Source of the DNA: Gnetum montanum
Lineage: Eukaryota > Streptophyta > Gnetopsida > Gnetales > Gnetaceae
Assembly: GCA_015680685.1 (NCBI GenBank)
Contig: MNCI01004113.1
Span: 693,129-757,128, forward strand
Length of the DNA: 64,000 bases
Reading direction: 5' to 3'
The notes under the pieces were generated by a model that saw only the letters and a list, made by a program, of their open reading frames with translations, made no database searches and was not told the DNA's origin. Shown one piece after another: positions 1 through 12,000 of this stretch; position 1 is the stretch's first letter; every line of letters starts with the position of its first letter. Made by a program: the position numbers and the translations under genes.

Positions 1-239
1 TATATGTTGGATCTATGTTATTAAGGTACATAAACTTATATAGTTTAGGTTTGAACAATCCTCCATACAACCATCTAGTTTAATGCACATGGATTTTATA
101 CTATAGGCTAACTAATAATACCTTAATTATAATTCTCCTAGGATAAGTGGCTTATGAGATTAGATTCTTATGCTATTAGGAAAGGGATTATGAGTTTGTA
201 CCAAGCTTGAAGCTTTATTATGCTCCCTTATTATTCTTT

Positions 240-560
240 CATAATATCCTATGACTTGTGAGAAGAGTGAGGCATTAGCATAGTCATGAGACTATTGATT
301 TTCAAAGCTCTAAGTTATGGGTTCAACCCTAGTTGATAATGCCAAGTTATAAAGTATCAGATTGGACTATATGTATTGTGGAATACTTAAAGGCTCTAGC
401 TTCTTAACCCTAGCTTGCAAGCTTGATAAAAGTCTTAGCCTAGTAACTCCATGTCATAGGTTCAATTCTAATAGGTAGCACTGAGTTATAAACTTCTATA
501 AATCTTGGGGTATATCTATGCTTCAATTCCTTTAGGTTCCAATACCTGCACAAGCCTTAT
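240..560 (+). repeat. tRNA-derived SINE-like fragments
   Basis: Two adjacent pieces look like tRNA-derived SINE heads. The first has an A-box-like TTAGCATAGT near 274 and a good B box, GGTTCAACCC, at 320-329. The second has TTAGCCTAG near 435 and a B box GGTTCAATTCT at 459-469. The text after the second B box (CTTGGGGTATATCTATG, around 506-522) matches the text after the head of the copy at 51,361, which supports a dispersed family. A third partial head (ATTAGCGTAGTC) lies near 655. All are decayed, and I see no flanking target duplication. Confidence 0.5.
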
Positions 561-699
561 TTGAGTAGGTAACATAGAGTTATGGATTTTAATAGAATCA
601 ATAATCTTACACACAATAATTACATTATGTGTAGTTATTTTGAAAGATTGAGGTATTAGCGTAGTCGCACAAGACTATTGATTTTTAAAGCTCTAAGAA

Positions 700-1349
700 G
701 AATCAAACTTGTATCTTGGTTAGGGATGGGTTGTTAGAATGTGAAATTATTAGACATTAAAATAATAAGAGTTGATTAAGAAAATTTATCAAATTTTTGG
801 AATCATAAATGTAAGAAATTATTAAACCATTTATGTTGTTATTAAATCAAAAAATTAGGTAAAATCAACAATTCCACACAATTTTAGTTCATGTTTGATA
901 TAATCTAGCCTCCTCTAAAATAGTTAGAAAACATAGCACTTGATTACTCTGATAAGTTTAAAATCTTAAAAGAACTTTTGTACATCATAGAATATACAAG
1001 GATTGTATAATAATATTTGATCTCTTATACATGATTTTTTTGGAAGAACTGTAATCCAAATAATATTCAATTCGAGTAAAATAGTATCTCTTCTACATAA
1101 CTTATAGACCATATCATAAATATCAAAATTTAATCCCATCCAATAGTCATAATGAATACAGAACAAAATAGTTGATAAAATAATCAATTTTAGCCTAACT
1201 AATTATACAATAGCATAAAAAACTAGAAGTGGGTAAAATCATGTCTTATGAAGATAACAAAGACATTACCGTAGATTTGGTTGTCGACTGGTTTCCTAAC
1301 TACAGATTAAATAAACACAAATATATATAGAGTTAAAAATTAATTAACT
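700..1349. other. AT-rich DNA, nothing recognised
   Basis: No reading frame here resembles a known protein family, and the stop density is what AT-rich noncoding DNA gives. I see no RNA gene or LTR end. Confidence 0.6.
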
Positions 1350-2820
1350 ATAGACCTAATTGTGTATTGAACAAACACAGATAACTCTCTTTCAAATTGC
1401 ACATTAATACAAAAACCTTGCTACTAACTTGATCGCTAATAATCCCACATGGATGATGGAACTAATTTCAAAAAATAATAAAAACAAAAGATAGAAGTTA
1501 GAAAAATTGGAATGAGAAATGGGTATTCCTAAAACGTGTAATTTCAAATGATAGTTTTTAATAAAAAAGAATCATTTATTTGAAATGAATGATTCCAAAA
1601 CCTTCTACTTGATAAGGAAATTGATAAATCCAAGTCTTATTTCATGCACTTTTTAAATAATTTTATCATATTGGTAAGAGAATTGGTAAACCCAGGTCTT
1701 ATTTCATGCATTTTCCAATAAATTTACTTAACAATTTTATCATATTGATAAGGCAATAAAGATTGTTCTCCTTTTCAAAAACAAAAATTGTTTCTTTCTT
1801 CTTGTCAATAAGGATCAAATTTTTTCTTTTCTTTAAGACAATAAAGATCATTTTTTGTTTAACAATAAAAACTATTATTGCTATGAAAAAGCAACAAGAA
1901 TCATTTTTTTATAAAATAATAATGATCATTTTTTGTTAGGCAATAAACATCAATTTTTTTATTTGAAAATGTAGAATTAAATGTTTAAGAACCATGAACA
2001 TCATCATATCACACAAACTTTCCATGGAAAGGAGCTATAATTGGAAATCCATACTAAAGCAAAATATCTAACATATAGTTTGAATATAAATTATCATACA
2101 CTTTGCTAATAATTATCCATTTTTAAATCTATGTCATGTTGCTTTTGTAAAGAGGTAGAATATAATAAATATAAACTGAATTAGTTGATAAAAAATTTCT
2201 ATATTGAGGAATATATATATATATATATATATAATAAAGATAAGATTCATCTTTGAAATTTAAGGATCTATAAAAAAAAGAACTAAGAAATTACATTGAA
2301 TTGAAGAAAACATTATTCTTTACCTAATTGTAGATTGAACAAATGTAGAGTTCTCTCTTCAAAATTGCATACAAATACAAAAAATCCTATTACTTAGGTA
2401 AGTTCAAATAACAAAAGTAAAGCTAGAAAGAGATGTTGACCAATAAAACTAACAATTGCCAAAATATTGATCTTATATCACATTTAATGCATTTAAACTA
2501 ATATGACCAATAAAATTAGTGAATGCTTGTGGTAAATACTACAAAATAATTGGCTATTGTCATTTTGGAATATATAAAAATACATCAAAAATTTGAGACA
2601 TGGTTAGTAATAATCTAACATGGACAATGGGATTCATTCCAAAAAGTAATAAAACCAAATGGTTGAAACTAAACTAATTAAATTGAAAAATGGGTATTGC
2701 CAAGAAATGTTCTTTCAAATCATGGTTTCTAGTAAAAATGAATCATTTAAATAAAATAAATGATTCTTAGGTCATGGTTCTGATGGAGTGGGTAAATCCC
2801 TATCTCATTTCATGTATTTT
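1350..2820 (+). repeat. Diverged direct duplication
   Basis: Blocks at about 1,350-1,690 and 2,320-2,820 share ordered landmarks: CCTAATTGT followed by ATTGAACAAA, ACTCTCTTC or TTCTCTCTTC, then AATCYMACATGGA, AAATGGGTATT, and AATCATTT beside AATGATTC, then TTTCATG. Order and orientation agree but spacing differs, because extra AT-rich sequence lies inside the second block. It is an old tandem duplication or two copies of one unclassified repeat. No coding sequence is apparent. Confidence 0.45.
2211..2233. repeat. (AT)n microsatellite
   Basis: A pure alternating AT run of about 22 bases. Confidence 0.95.
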
Positions 2821-4659
2821 GTGATAATAAATTTTTGGACTTTTGGTGGAATCATGTCATGATAACTTTTTGGACTTATAGTGGAATAATCTCATTCATT
2901 TTGGGACAATGATAATATTTTGGACTTATGGTGGAAATGTGCATGATCTCATATCATAGTAGATTCATTTTTTTAATATGATGAACAAAATGGTGAACAC
3001 TCATGGTAGATATTATAGAATATTGTAGAATACATGGCTTTTTTCTTGAACATGTTTGAAATAATTTATTTTTCTTTTTATTAAAATAAGAACATGTTAT
3101 CTGTTTTTTATATTTTTCATAATTTTTTAATTAATTTTTTCTTTGGGAAATGTCTCAAAACAAGGACAAACATAAATTTATTAAATTCTCTTCTAGAAAA
3201 TGACAATTGCTTCCAAATAAATCCTTTTATTATAGAATTTCATGAAATTACTTTTTCTCTATTATTGATAATATAAACATGTGTTGTCTATTTTGCAAGA
3301 ATAATCCCACATGGAAGAGGATATGACCACCAACACAATATAAATGAAATTTTTTTCTCTAATAAATGGGATGAGAATTGGATATAGTCACCTTGTCCCA
3401 TTTTGGTAGCCTATCTAGATCTCATTTTATTCATGTTTTTGACATGAAAAATGAGGTAACATACTCTTTACTATCTATCCATAGTATAATCATCAATCAT
3501 AATCATAATATCAATTAAAAATTTCCATGCCCCATGGACCATGAAAACATATATCTATAATAATTTCTTTGGTTCAAACCTTGTATATGTTCATTAATGC
3601 TATGTATATGTTCATTTCCAACATTGCACTTTATTTAATTGCATGCATAGTTTTTAAGTGCTGTAATGTTGCCTTTTCCAAATTGTAATTTGATTTAATT
3701 TTATGTTGACTAGTGTATGAGCTTTGTAACTACATATAAAAATATCATTTTAAGAACTTAAGACACTATAAAATAGCATGCATCAATGCAAAAAAGGAGT
3801 TAAAAAATATTAAATGTAATAAAACTTAGTATCAACTTCATGCTAAAAATCCTAAAGCACTAGTTGATACAATAAAACTATTAAAATCCAAAAACAACGA
3901 ATAATGGTGCAAAGGATTACTTCTCTTATAACTTACATATAAGAAAATATGTTTTAAATGAAAATATTACTTTAAGCTTACATTCTGTATGTAAATCAGT
4001 TTGAAAATATTGACACATTTCCAATTTTTATCATTATTTAGATTCATTCTTCATCATTATGTTCTTAATGAGCTCTTAAATTTCATTTGTTGTAGCTCCT
4101 AGTAATTGTTTATAAAGGAGCATCTTGTTAGCTTGTGTATTTTTAAATATAGGACCATTCCAAAAATATGCAAAAGAAAAATTAGGAATAAAAGCATGCT
4201 AAGAAAATAAGTATATATATAATAATTTTTTTTAAAAGATAGAGGTATGTTATTTACTATTATACAAACTATTTCTAGTTTTTTTTCATCTACCATCTTG
4301 ATATTACTATAGTTGTCACTAGTTTCAATAGATTAGATTTGTATTTAATTTTTTATGATAAAAATGTTTTAAAAATAATAATGGATATCTACAAAATTTT
4401 TAATTTTTTTACTACATTAATATAAATTAGATGAATGGTCTTTGGTTTGCATTCTTATTAGCATTTGATTAATGCTTATTCATTATCATTCTTAACCTTT
4501 TGTATTTCATTGCATTATCATTTTTATTAAACAATAAAAGAAGATTGTTTATTTATCTAATGCTTTTTTGATATTTTCCAATAGGTCATTTATTCTTACT
4601 AGTATATTATCTATTCATTTTATTAGTGTACCTTCCAGGTTCATTACATTTTTCCTTTC
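2821..4659. other. AT-rich DNA, nothing recognised
   Basis: Only short AT-driven open frames occur, full of Phe, Ile, Leu and Asn, with no family resemblance. A phrase with AATCCCACATGGA at about 3,302 echoes the duplicated blocks at 1,440 and 2,610, so part of this may be the same repeat. Confidence 0.5.
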
Positions 4660-5050
4660 ATTTTGATCATTTGTCTTTTTAGGTATCCATTACAAGTTAG
4701 ATATGTATCTATCTTCTATACTTCTATTGCATATTCATTCAATATTAACTTCTATTTATCTAAATACCTTTTATGTTGGTTATTTGTAATTTTTAATTTT
4801 TATTGCAAATTATTTATTTATCTATGTATTGCATATTCATTCAATATTAACCTTTATATAGCAAAATTTCTTGCATGATGATCATTTGTATTTTGTGGTA
4901 TTCATTGTAAGATTATTAGTATTTCTTCCATACTGGTATTATGTACTTATTCAATATTTCCTTTTAAATATCTAAATATCTTGCATGTCAATCATTTTTC
5001 TTTTAGAGTATCCATTGTTGGTTTACTTTTATTTGTCTTCTATAAATGTT
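4660..5050 (+). repeat. Degenerate tandem repeat, period about 95-125 bp
   Basis: At least three imperfect units follow each other. Shared landmarks are TCATTTGTMTTTT, GTATCCATT or GTATTCATT, TATTCATTCAATATTAAC (twice exactly, then a weaker TTATTCAATATTTCC), and TATCTAAATA followed by TTGCATG. A short open frame at 4,663-4,878 simply translates this repeat (AYSFNIN appears twice) and is not taken as a gene. Confidence 0.6.
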
Positions 5051-6150
5051 TATAAGATCAACAAGTAACAGAACATGGTATAACAAGTGCATTCATTTAG
5101 TAGTGAATGAATAAAATATGATTGCAACAAAACATGTCATATAGTATTGAAAACCAAACATTTAAGACAACTAATACATAGCAAATCCTTTTAGTAAAAT
5201 TAATTAAAATTGCATTGTTATTAAAATTCTATAACTGAAGAAACTTATTTTTCAAAGGTGCATCTCATACATAGCTTGGTTCATGAAACTTAAAAAGTTA
5301 TAGATTCTTGAGAGACACATCCCAAGATTATAAATTTACTAATGTAATCTCTTTTTTATAACATCCATATAGTTGAATATTGATAAGAGAATTTTCAAAT
5401 TATGAAAATTAATATATTTCTATACACATGTAAAAAGTTAACATTTACCTAATGATCCATATCAATAGGCATTTTAAACAAAACTAGAACATGTACAACC
5501 ATGCCTGATAAACTCAAAGTAACATATAAAAGTATACATTTCATATAAGAAAATTTATTTTGTATGTGAACATCCACACCTATGCATGATTGAACAAGAG
5601 ATGTATAATTTTATTTTAGAAGATCCAACTTAACAATAACTTGAATGGCCATGCATGATAAGCATATCATTTCATTTTCAAGATGATTTTCCTTGAAATC
5701 ATGGAAGAAGAACCTGCAAGATCCAGTATTTTATAGATAGCTATGTTTAATGATGTAAAATAGAGAGTGAACCCTCTTATTTACTAATTTTTTGTTAATT
5801 TTTTAAAACTAATTATGAACCTATACATGCACTCATGATCAACTAAGAAAGATATTATTTTATTCTTATAAATAGCTGGAACTTGCACAACTATGTAAAT
5901 TTTTATAAATAGCTGGAACTTGCACAACTATGTAAGTTTTAGCATATGGGTTGAATTATCTATTTAATGTAATAATCTCTCTTCACTTAAATCAATACCA
6001 TCAAATGTTATCTTTATATTAGGGATCTTAAATATATAATTCCATTAAATTTTACATATAAGTTCTTATACCAATATAATATCAATTCAAATAATATGAA
6101 CAAGGAAAATAATAAATTATTATAGATTAATACGTTATTTACCCCAATGT
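5051..6150. other. AT-rich spacer with one short tandem duplication
   Basis: The only clear structure is the 37-bp duplication at 5,866-5,935. The rest shows no recognisable coding or RNA feature. Confidence 0.5.
5866..5935 (+). repeat. 37-bp tandem duplication
   Basis: The unit beginning TTATAAATAGCTGGAACTTG starts at 5,866 and again at 5,903. The copies are identical over about 33 bases, so this duplication is more recent than most others in the window. Confidence 0.85.
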
Positions 6151-6160
6151 ATCATCAAGG

Positions 6161-6355
6161 ATGGAAGATGCATCAAGAGTTATACATGAAAGAGAATTAT
6201 TATTTGGGAGAAAAATTTATGTAGCTCATGACTACTTAAAATTAAGATTTCTAGCTAGTGGCTCAATAATTAGGATGCATGAGGGAGATATTGTTGTGAA
6301 TTCTAAAAAGGATAATTATAAAAAAATTGTAATTAATGATGATTCAAAATCATAA
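6161..6355 (+). pseudogene. Short open frame upstream of the DUF7869-type relic
   Basis: A 64-codon frame opens with ATG and has a mixed, protein-like composition (MEDASRVIHERELLFGRKIY at its start), unlike the surrounding low-complexity frames. It ends about 550 bases before the first recognisable DUF7869-type block and may be the eroded N-terminus of the same gene, because the readable sequence between them (for example a Cys-x-x-Cys near 6,420) is on the same strand. I do not recognise a domain. Confidence 0.3.
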
Positions 6356-6399
6356 AATGAGATAACCAAGCTTATAGAAAATGAATTGGAAATATATAT

Positions 6400-9030
6400 T
6401 TCAAACATATTTGAGAAATGTCATGATTGTAATGTCTTACATAGAGATGAATTTTCAATGATCATATGGAAAGAAGGAAGTGTTTATGACATGAAGAGAG
6501 AGATATACATCCAAATTTCATGTGTGTTTATGATAAAGGGATATCCAATTGATATTTGATTATAGAATAAGGTTATAAATCCACTCAACATTAGGCCCAT
6601 GCATCCAATATGAAACATATTTACAAATAAAAGGACTTACAATAAAAGATAATTCATAAGGTTAGGGAATCATGATAATAATTAGGCTAGTTTTGGATAT
6701 TGCTTAAACCAATCTAAATCAAAGACAAATGAAATGCAAAGGATATGCTGCAAAAGAAAATATCTTCATAATATTGCTTTGGGAGAAATAACTACAACTC
6801 TAGGTTATGAAAAAATGATGTTAGGTGATATATTTTGAATGAATTTCAATTGAATATGATCATGATAAATGATTTTTCTCAAATAAGAACTATGAAGTAT
6901 TGTGCCAAAGAAATATGTATGTAAAGAGTCTTGGTTCACTATCGATAGAATCCCAAGAAGTTCTTTCTACAATCATTTGAATACTTTTAAGCATGGTAAT
7001 GTATTCTTTGATAATGGAAACAAAGAAAAATTAAGGCCTCGATCCAATAAAATAGTAGCAATTACTATTCTTGAAAGAGTAGCATATGAGATGACAAATC
7101 AATTGCCTTTAGAAAGCGATTAGGTTCTATGAGATGAAACATGTGAGCCAATCAAATCTCTACCTATGTCAATTAATCAAGAAATATTACGAAAGAATTA
7201 CATAAATACAAGTTTAAAAGAACTTGGAAAATAACTCATCAGTAAAAGTCAACTTTCAAAAACCTTTAACTAGTATTTTTTAAATGTTACATTTAGTAAG
7301 AAACATGATTTCTAAATTTGTAATAAGAGGATAAAATGCACAATTGACCTAATAGAGAAGAAGAAAATATAAAGATACTTGTAAAAAAACCATGACTATG
7401 TTATAGTATGTATTTATAGAGATTTGGTAATATAATAATTGTAGAATTACATTAGTATTATTCATAATAGTATGAAAAAGTTTGAAATCATCAATCTCTT
7501 AGCCTTTAATTCTACCTAAGGGTATACTTAACGAAGAAAAATTCCAAATACCCTTACTTGGGATACTTGTCAAGGATTGTGGATTCAAAGAATTTAGAAA
7601 TTTCACACCATTTTATGCCCAGATGAGCTCTTAGTTCACTATGACTTCCTTGTTAAAGCATTTACAAGATTTAGAGGAGCATAACATTAAAAAATAATAA
7701 TATTTGATAGTAGATTTGAAGGAAGGTCCAAATTAACAAAAACATTGCTATGTTAGTCTTTATCAAAAAATTACAAGATCTATCAATCAAATATTTCAGA
7801 TAGATTACAAATAGGAATGAACTTTTAACTACTACCAAGCATGCTATTCCTACAAATGGATAATTATGCATGTGGTAACAAAAAATAGTATGTGTTTCTC
7901 TATTTGTGTTTATTGATAGCTAATAAGGTTTTTAAGGTCATAAGGCTAAGTTTCCTTCCTATGAGCCACACTCATGAAGATATCAATAGAATCTTTGACA
8001 AGTTATCTTTGACAATATCAAGGATGAAACTTACTTCACTTCTAGAGCTCATGGATGTTTATCATATAATAGATATGAATGGTGGGGGTAACTATAGTCT
8101 ATACTACATCAATGGAATATATGATTTCAAGGGCTATGTTAATGAGTTTATTTTCAATCAAGTAAAAACATTATGTGGCATGTAGCATATTCACTATATC
8201 AGGTTCTATATAGAAGATGAAATTCTAGTTATGATTTGGAAGATAAATATAAGAGAAAAGTAATGGTTTGAGTCATTTGAACTTTGGGATCAATTTGACA
8301 AGCATTTGCATGTCCTAGGAGGAGATCCTTCGAAGCTAAAATATGGATTAGAAGAATTCCAAGATTACATCATAAAAGTCATTAAATGTATGGATTCTCA
8401 TATAAGTGCCTAGAGAGAAATTATAGAAAGGATGCTAGACTCAAATGTATCAAAGTGAAGGAATAAAATTAAATATTGGTCTATTGTAATTTCCTAGCTA
8501 TAGGAATTACAATATTCAAATATGATTCCATAAATATCTTCATAATTATTTTGACCAAGAAGAGTTTAAGTAGAGGTAACATATACATCATCAATGGATA
8601 ATAATGAGAAAGAAAATTACCATTGAGGCATATGTTGGTGTGCAAAGAAATAAACCTGAAAGGACATTTAATCTGTTCTATGATATTAAGATGAAAATGA
8701 TGCTACTAGTTGATTAAGAAGAGGAAAACAAAGAATATGTGATATCAGTTGGAAGGATGTTCAATTTGGATTCTAAAAATGATAAGCTTCGCTAGCTCGA
8801 AATGGATTAGTTTTCTTCAAAATCTAAAAATAAAAGTAAATGGATTAACAATGTATGGATTTACAATCCTCAACATAAGGAAGCTACTACTATGCATTTA
8901 GGATCAATGATATATGTGTTGATTAGTATATCCAGGGATCTTAACAAGGTCAAATTAAATTATTGAGCAAAGGCTACATTATAGAATATGCTATAGAAGA
9001 AGAAATATCAAGAATCATGGAACATAATAT
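6400..9030 (+). pseudogene. Broken DUF7869-type protein (GHTHEDID family), possibly transposon-derived
   Basis: Several plus-strand fragments fit one eukaryotic protein family in order. At 6,902-7,123 a block begins with a Val-Cys-Lys-Glu-Ser-Trp motif, followed by a basic stretch and an Asn-Gly-Asn-Lys turn, as in the N-terminal half of this family. At about 7,845-8,185 comes the most diagnostic part: QMDNYACGNK, then YVFLYLCLL, then LSFLPMSHTHEDINRIFDKL. The family consensus, as I recall it, has a D-N-x-x-x-E-N-K-N-R motif and a Val-Gly-His-Thr-His-Glu-Asp-Ile-Asp motif; here Gly is replaced by Ser. Weaker similarity continues to about 9,030. Stops and frameshifts interrupt every join, so it is a pseudogene. 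Its biochemical function is unknown to me, and a relation to DNA transposases is inference. The DUF number is from memory. Confidence 0.6.
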
Positions 9031-12000
9031 CTAGTTTAAATAAAAATTAAACATATATAGTAAATACAATATACTAAGCTATTATCTATTAATGCTATGT
9101 ACTAAAATATCATTAAATTGTATACATTTACCAGTTTTATCTATACATTAGTTATAGTAAATGGAATTCTTAATTTAATTTTCAAATATTCTTTACAAAA
9201 ATTATTTCATACAAATGATATGAGATTATCATTTTCATTAAAGGTCACACATGATACCACAACCTACATAACCATGTATTTTATGGGTATTGACAAAAAA
9301 TGCATTTATTCAGAATTTTTATGTTAATTAATCCTATATTTATCATAATTTAAGAAATGTTTAAAATTTTCAAGTTTTCATAACTCTACAGTTTCTAAAA
9401 TTCATGAAACATCCCAAATTGAATAAAAACCTTCTTATATCTTTGTTGGAAATATTGAGATGTTTGTATGGTGATCAACCAAGTAGGTAAGAGAATTTTG
9501 TTAACTCATATTGAATTATCTTACAATAATTGTAACCTTTTTCTTTTCCACCCTAGGTTAGAAAGACATTATGTCAATCTAACTTCCTAAACCTCTATTC
9601 ATGGTAATAATTTAGAATCATTATCAAGATTCTAATGTTAGTGAGGCAAAGAGAGAAAAATATTGAACAAACTATGGATAGAAGTCATCATATCACTACT
9701 AAAGCATGTAAGGACCATGACCATGAAAATGGTGTCATGTGAAATATGGTAACATAATTGAAAGCATTATTGAAAACATTGCATGACAACTAGGAATAAC
9801 TTAACTTATAAAATGAGCTAGTACAATGAAGCATCACTAACTAAATGCAAAAGATAAAATAAATGTTTAAAACTCATATCCTAAAAGAGATAGCTAGGAA
9901 GGTAATAGTATATAATCTAAACTAATAAAGAAAAGATAAAGCTTATATATCATATATGAAAAAAATCTAACGGAGGCATCATCTATTACCAAAATACACT
10001 AAGAATGAAAGCTATAATTGTAATACTCAAGGCTATTAATGATACTAATTGCTACTTAAAGTGAAACTATAATAGTGAATAAAGCTAAATTTAACATAAT
10101 CTATCATAGAAATAATAGAATACATAATGAAACAACAATATATAGAACATGAAGTCCATAACCATATAAATTTAAATTGAATACAAGCCTTCCACGTCTA
10201 TGATCATAACTACAAGAAGGGAATCCTATAACTCCTTCAAGAACTTCATAGCCTAAAATATAAATGTAGTCAGTATAAACTAAGTGAGATCCTTTGACAC
10301 CTTCTTGGATCTTCTAAGGATAAGGACCATGGATGAAAGCATGAGCAAGGACAATTTGAACTACAAGAAGTATTAGCACACAACACCACACATACCATGC
10401 CATAAAATAAACAACATCATAATAGGAATCACATTAAAGAACATCCAATGTAAATTAAAATATCATGTCATAGAAGATGCATCAAAATTTTTTCATCATA
10501 AATCATTAAGCACGTACCAAATATAGAGGATCTACAAGATTTCAATCCACCACCACTAACTAATCATCAACAACACAATCAAGGGTGGCTAGCATGAACT
10601 ACACTTGGTGTGCATTATGATAAGTGTTTTCACCATGCACATGAATTTTTTATTAGTTTCAATTAAACTATTGATGGTACTTCAACCAATTGTCTAAAGG
10701 TAGTACTAGTTCTAAAGGTTGCACACATTGTAATGTTTTAGAGATACATGGAAATCATAGAGTTCCAATACTTTCTCATTCTTGTAGGAGGGAACCCATA
10801 TTAAGAGCCTCGTGAATGCATCCATAGTTGTGGTTGGTCAATCACTCTTTAGAGTGTCCATCATGAATAAATCATATAAACTTATTATGAGATCTTGTAG
10901 CAATAAGTATCAATTGCATCTTCATAATAAACAATTGAAAGCTTACAAAATAATTGTAATATTTAAAAAATACCTTATGGTAAAAGGACTAGACTCATTC
11001 TATCCATATTACAAAGTCTTAGTACAAGGAAAGTCAAACTTAACTAGCCAAAGTATAATAGACTAAAAACATCAAGTATGGCTAAGGATAAAAACTAGAA
11101 TTCTTTTATCATTCATTCCATTATTGAAATGTTACTAATACCCAAAATCACCTATAATGCATCACAACTTCTCTTTTAATCTATACATTCATTAGGACTA
11201 ACCTCCACAAGTTACTACAAACATCATAACTTGAACCTGAACTTGCAATGAATGTTGTGACTTGAACTACCATTTGCTATGGATGTTGTGACTTATAACA
11301 TAAGGCATGACATTTACTAGGATTAGTAACAAAGTTTGTATTGTCTAAAGATATTGAAAAAATACATGGATTATCATGTACCTAATGTAGACTATTGCTA
11401 ACTAGTCGAACTACTCATCATGTTGATAGAATGATTATTGCATTAGCTTGCCAAGAGCACAATGCACAACTACATCTTACTAAACTGATGTCAAGCATCC
11501 AAAACTACAAGGAAAAGATATACAAAAATCCAAAAAAAAATTCTAAAGCTAACAACTCTATTAAAGAATAGAAATATAAGTATTCTCTACCAAAGGATTT
11601 CACCATAAAAAATACATAATTGAAATTAAAATATAAAGTCTTACTATTAAAACATCAAGTTACCATAAGTGATGAAGGCCTATAACAAAAATAGTTAACA
11701 ATCTTATATTACATTAATGTCACACATTCTTATGCAAGGTAAACTTATGAAACAAGAATATACAATTAACTAAGAGTTCAAACCAACTATGAGGGAACAA
11801 TATATCATCAATATCCTACAATTGATCTAACATAGAAAAAAGCATCATCTAGTAGACATAATTGAGATGATTACAAGGAAAATTAGAATCCATAACTTCT
11901 ACTATCTTATTAACCATAAAACATGTAAAAATAACATAAAATAAAACTTGAAACCAAGTTTTCAACATTACTAGCAAGGAGATCATGATGTAAGTAGTTT

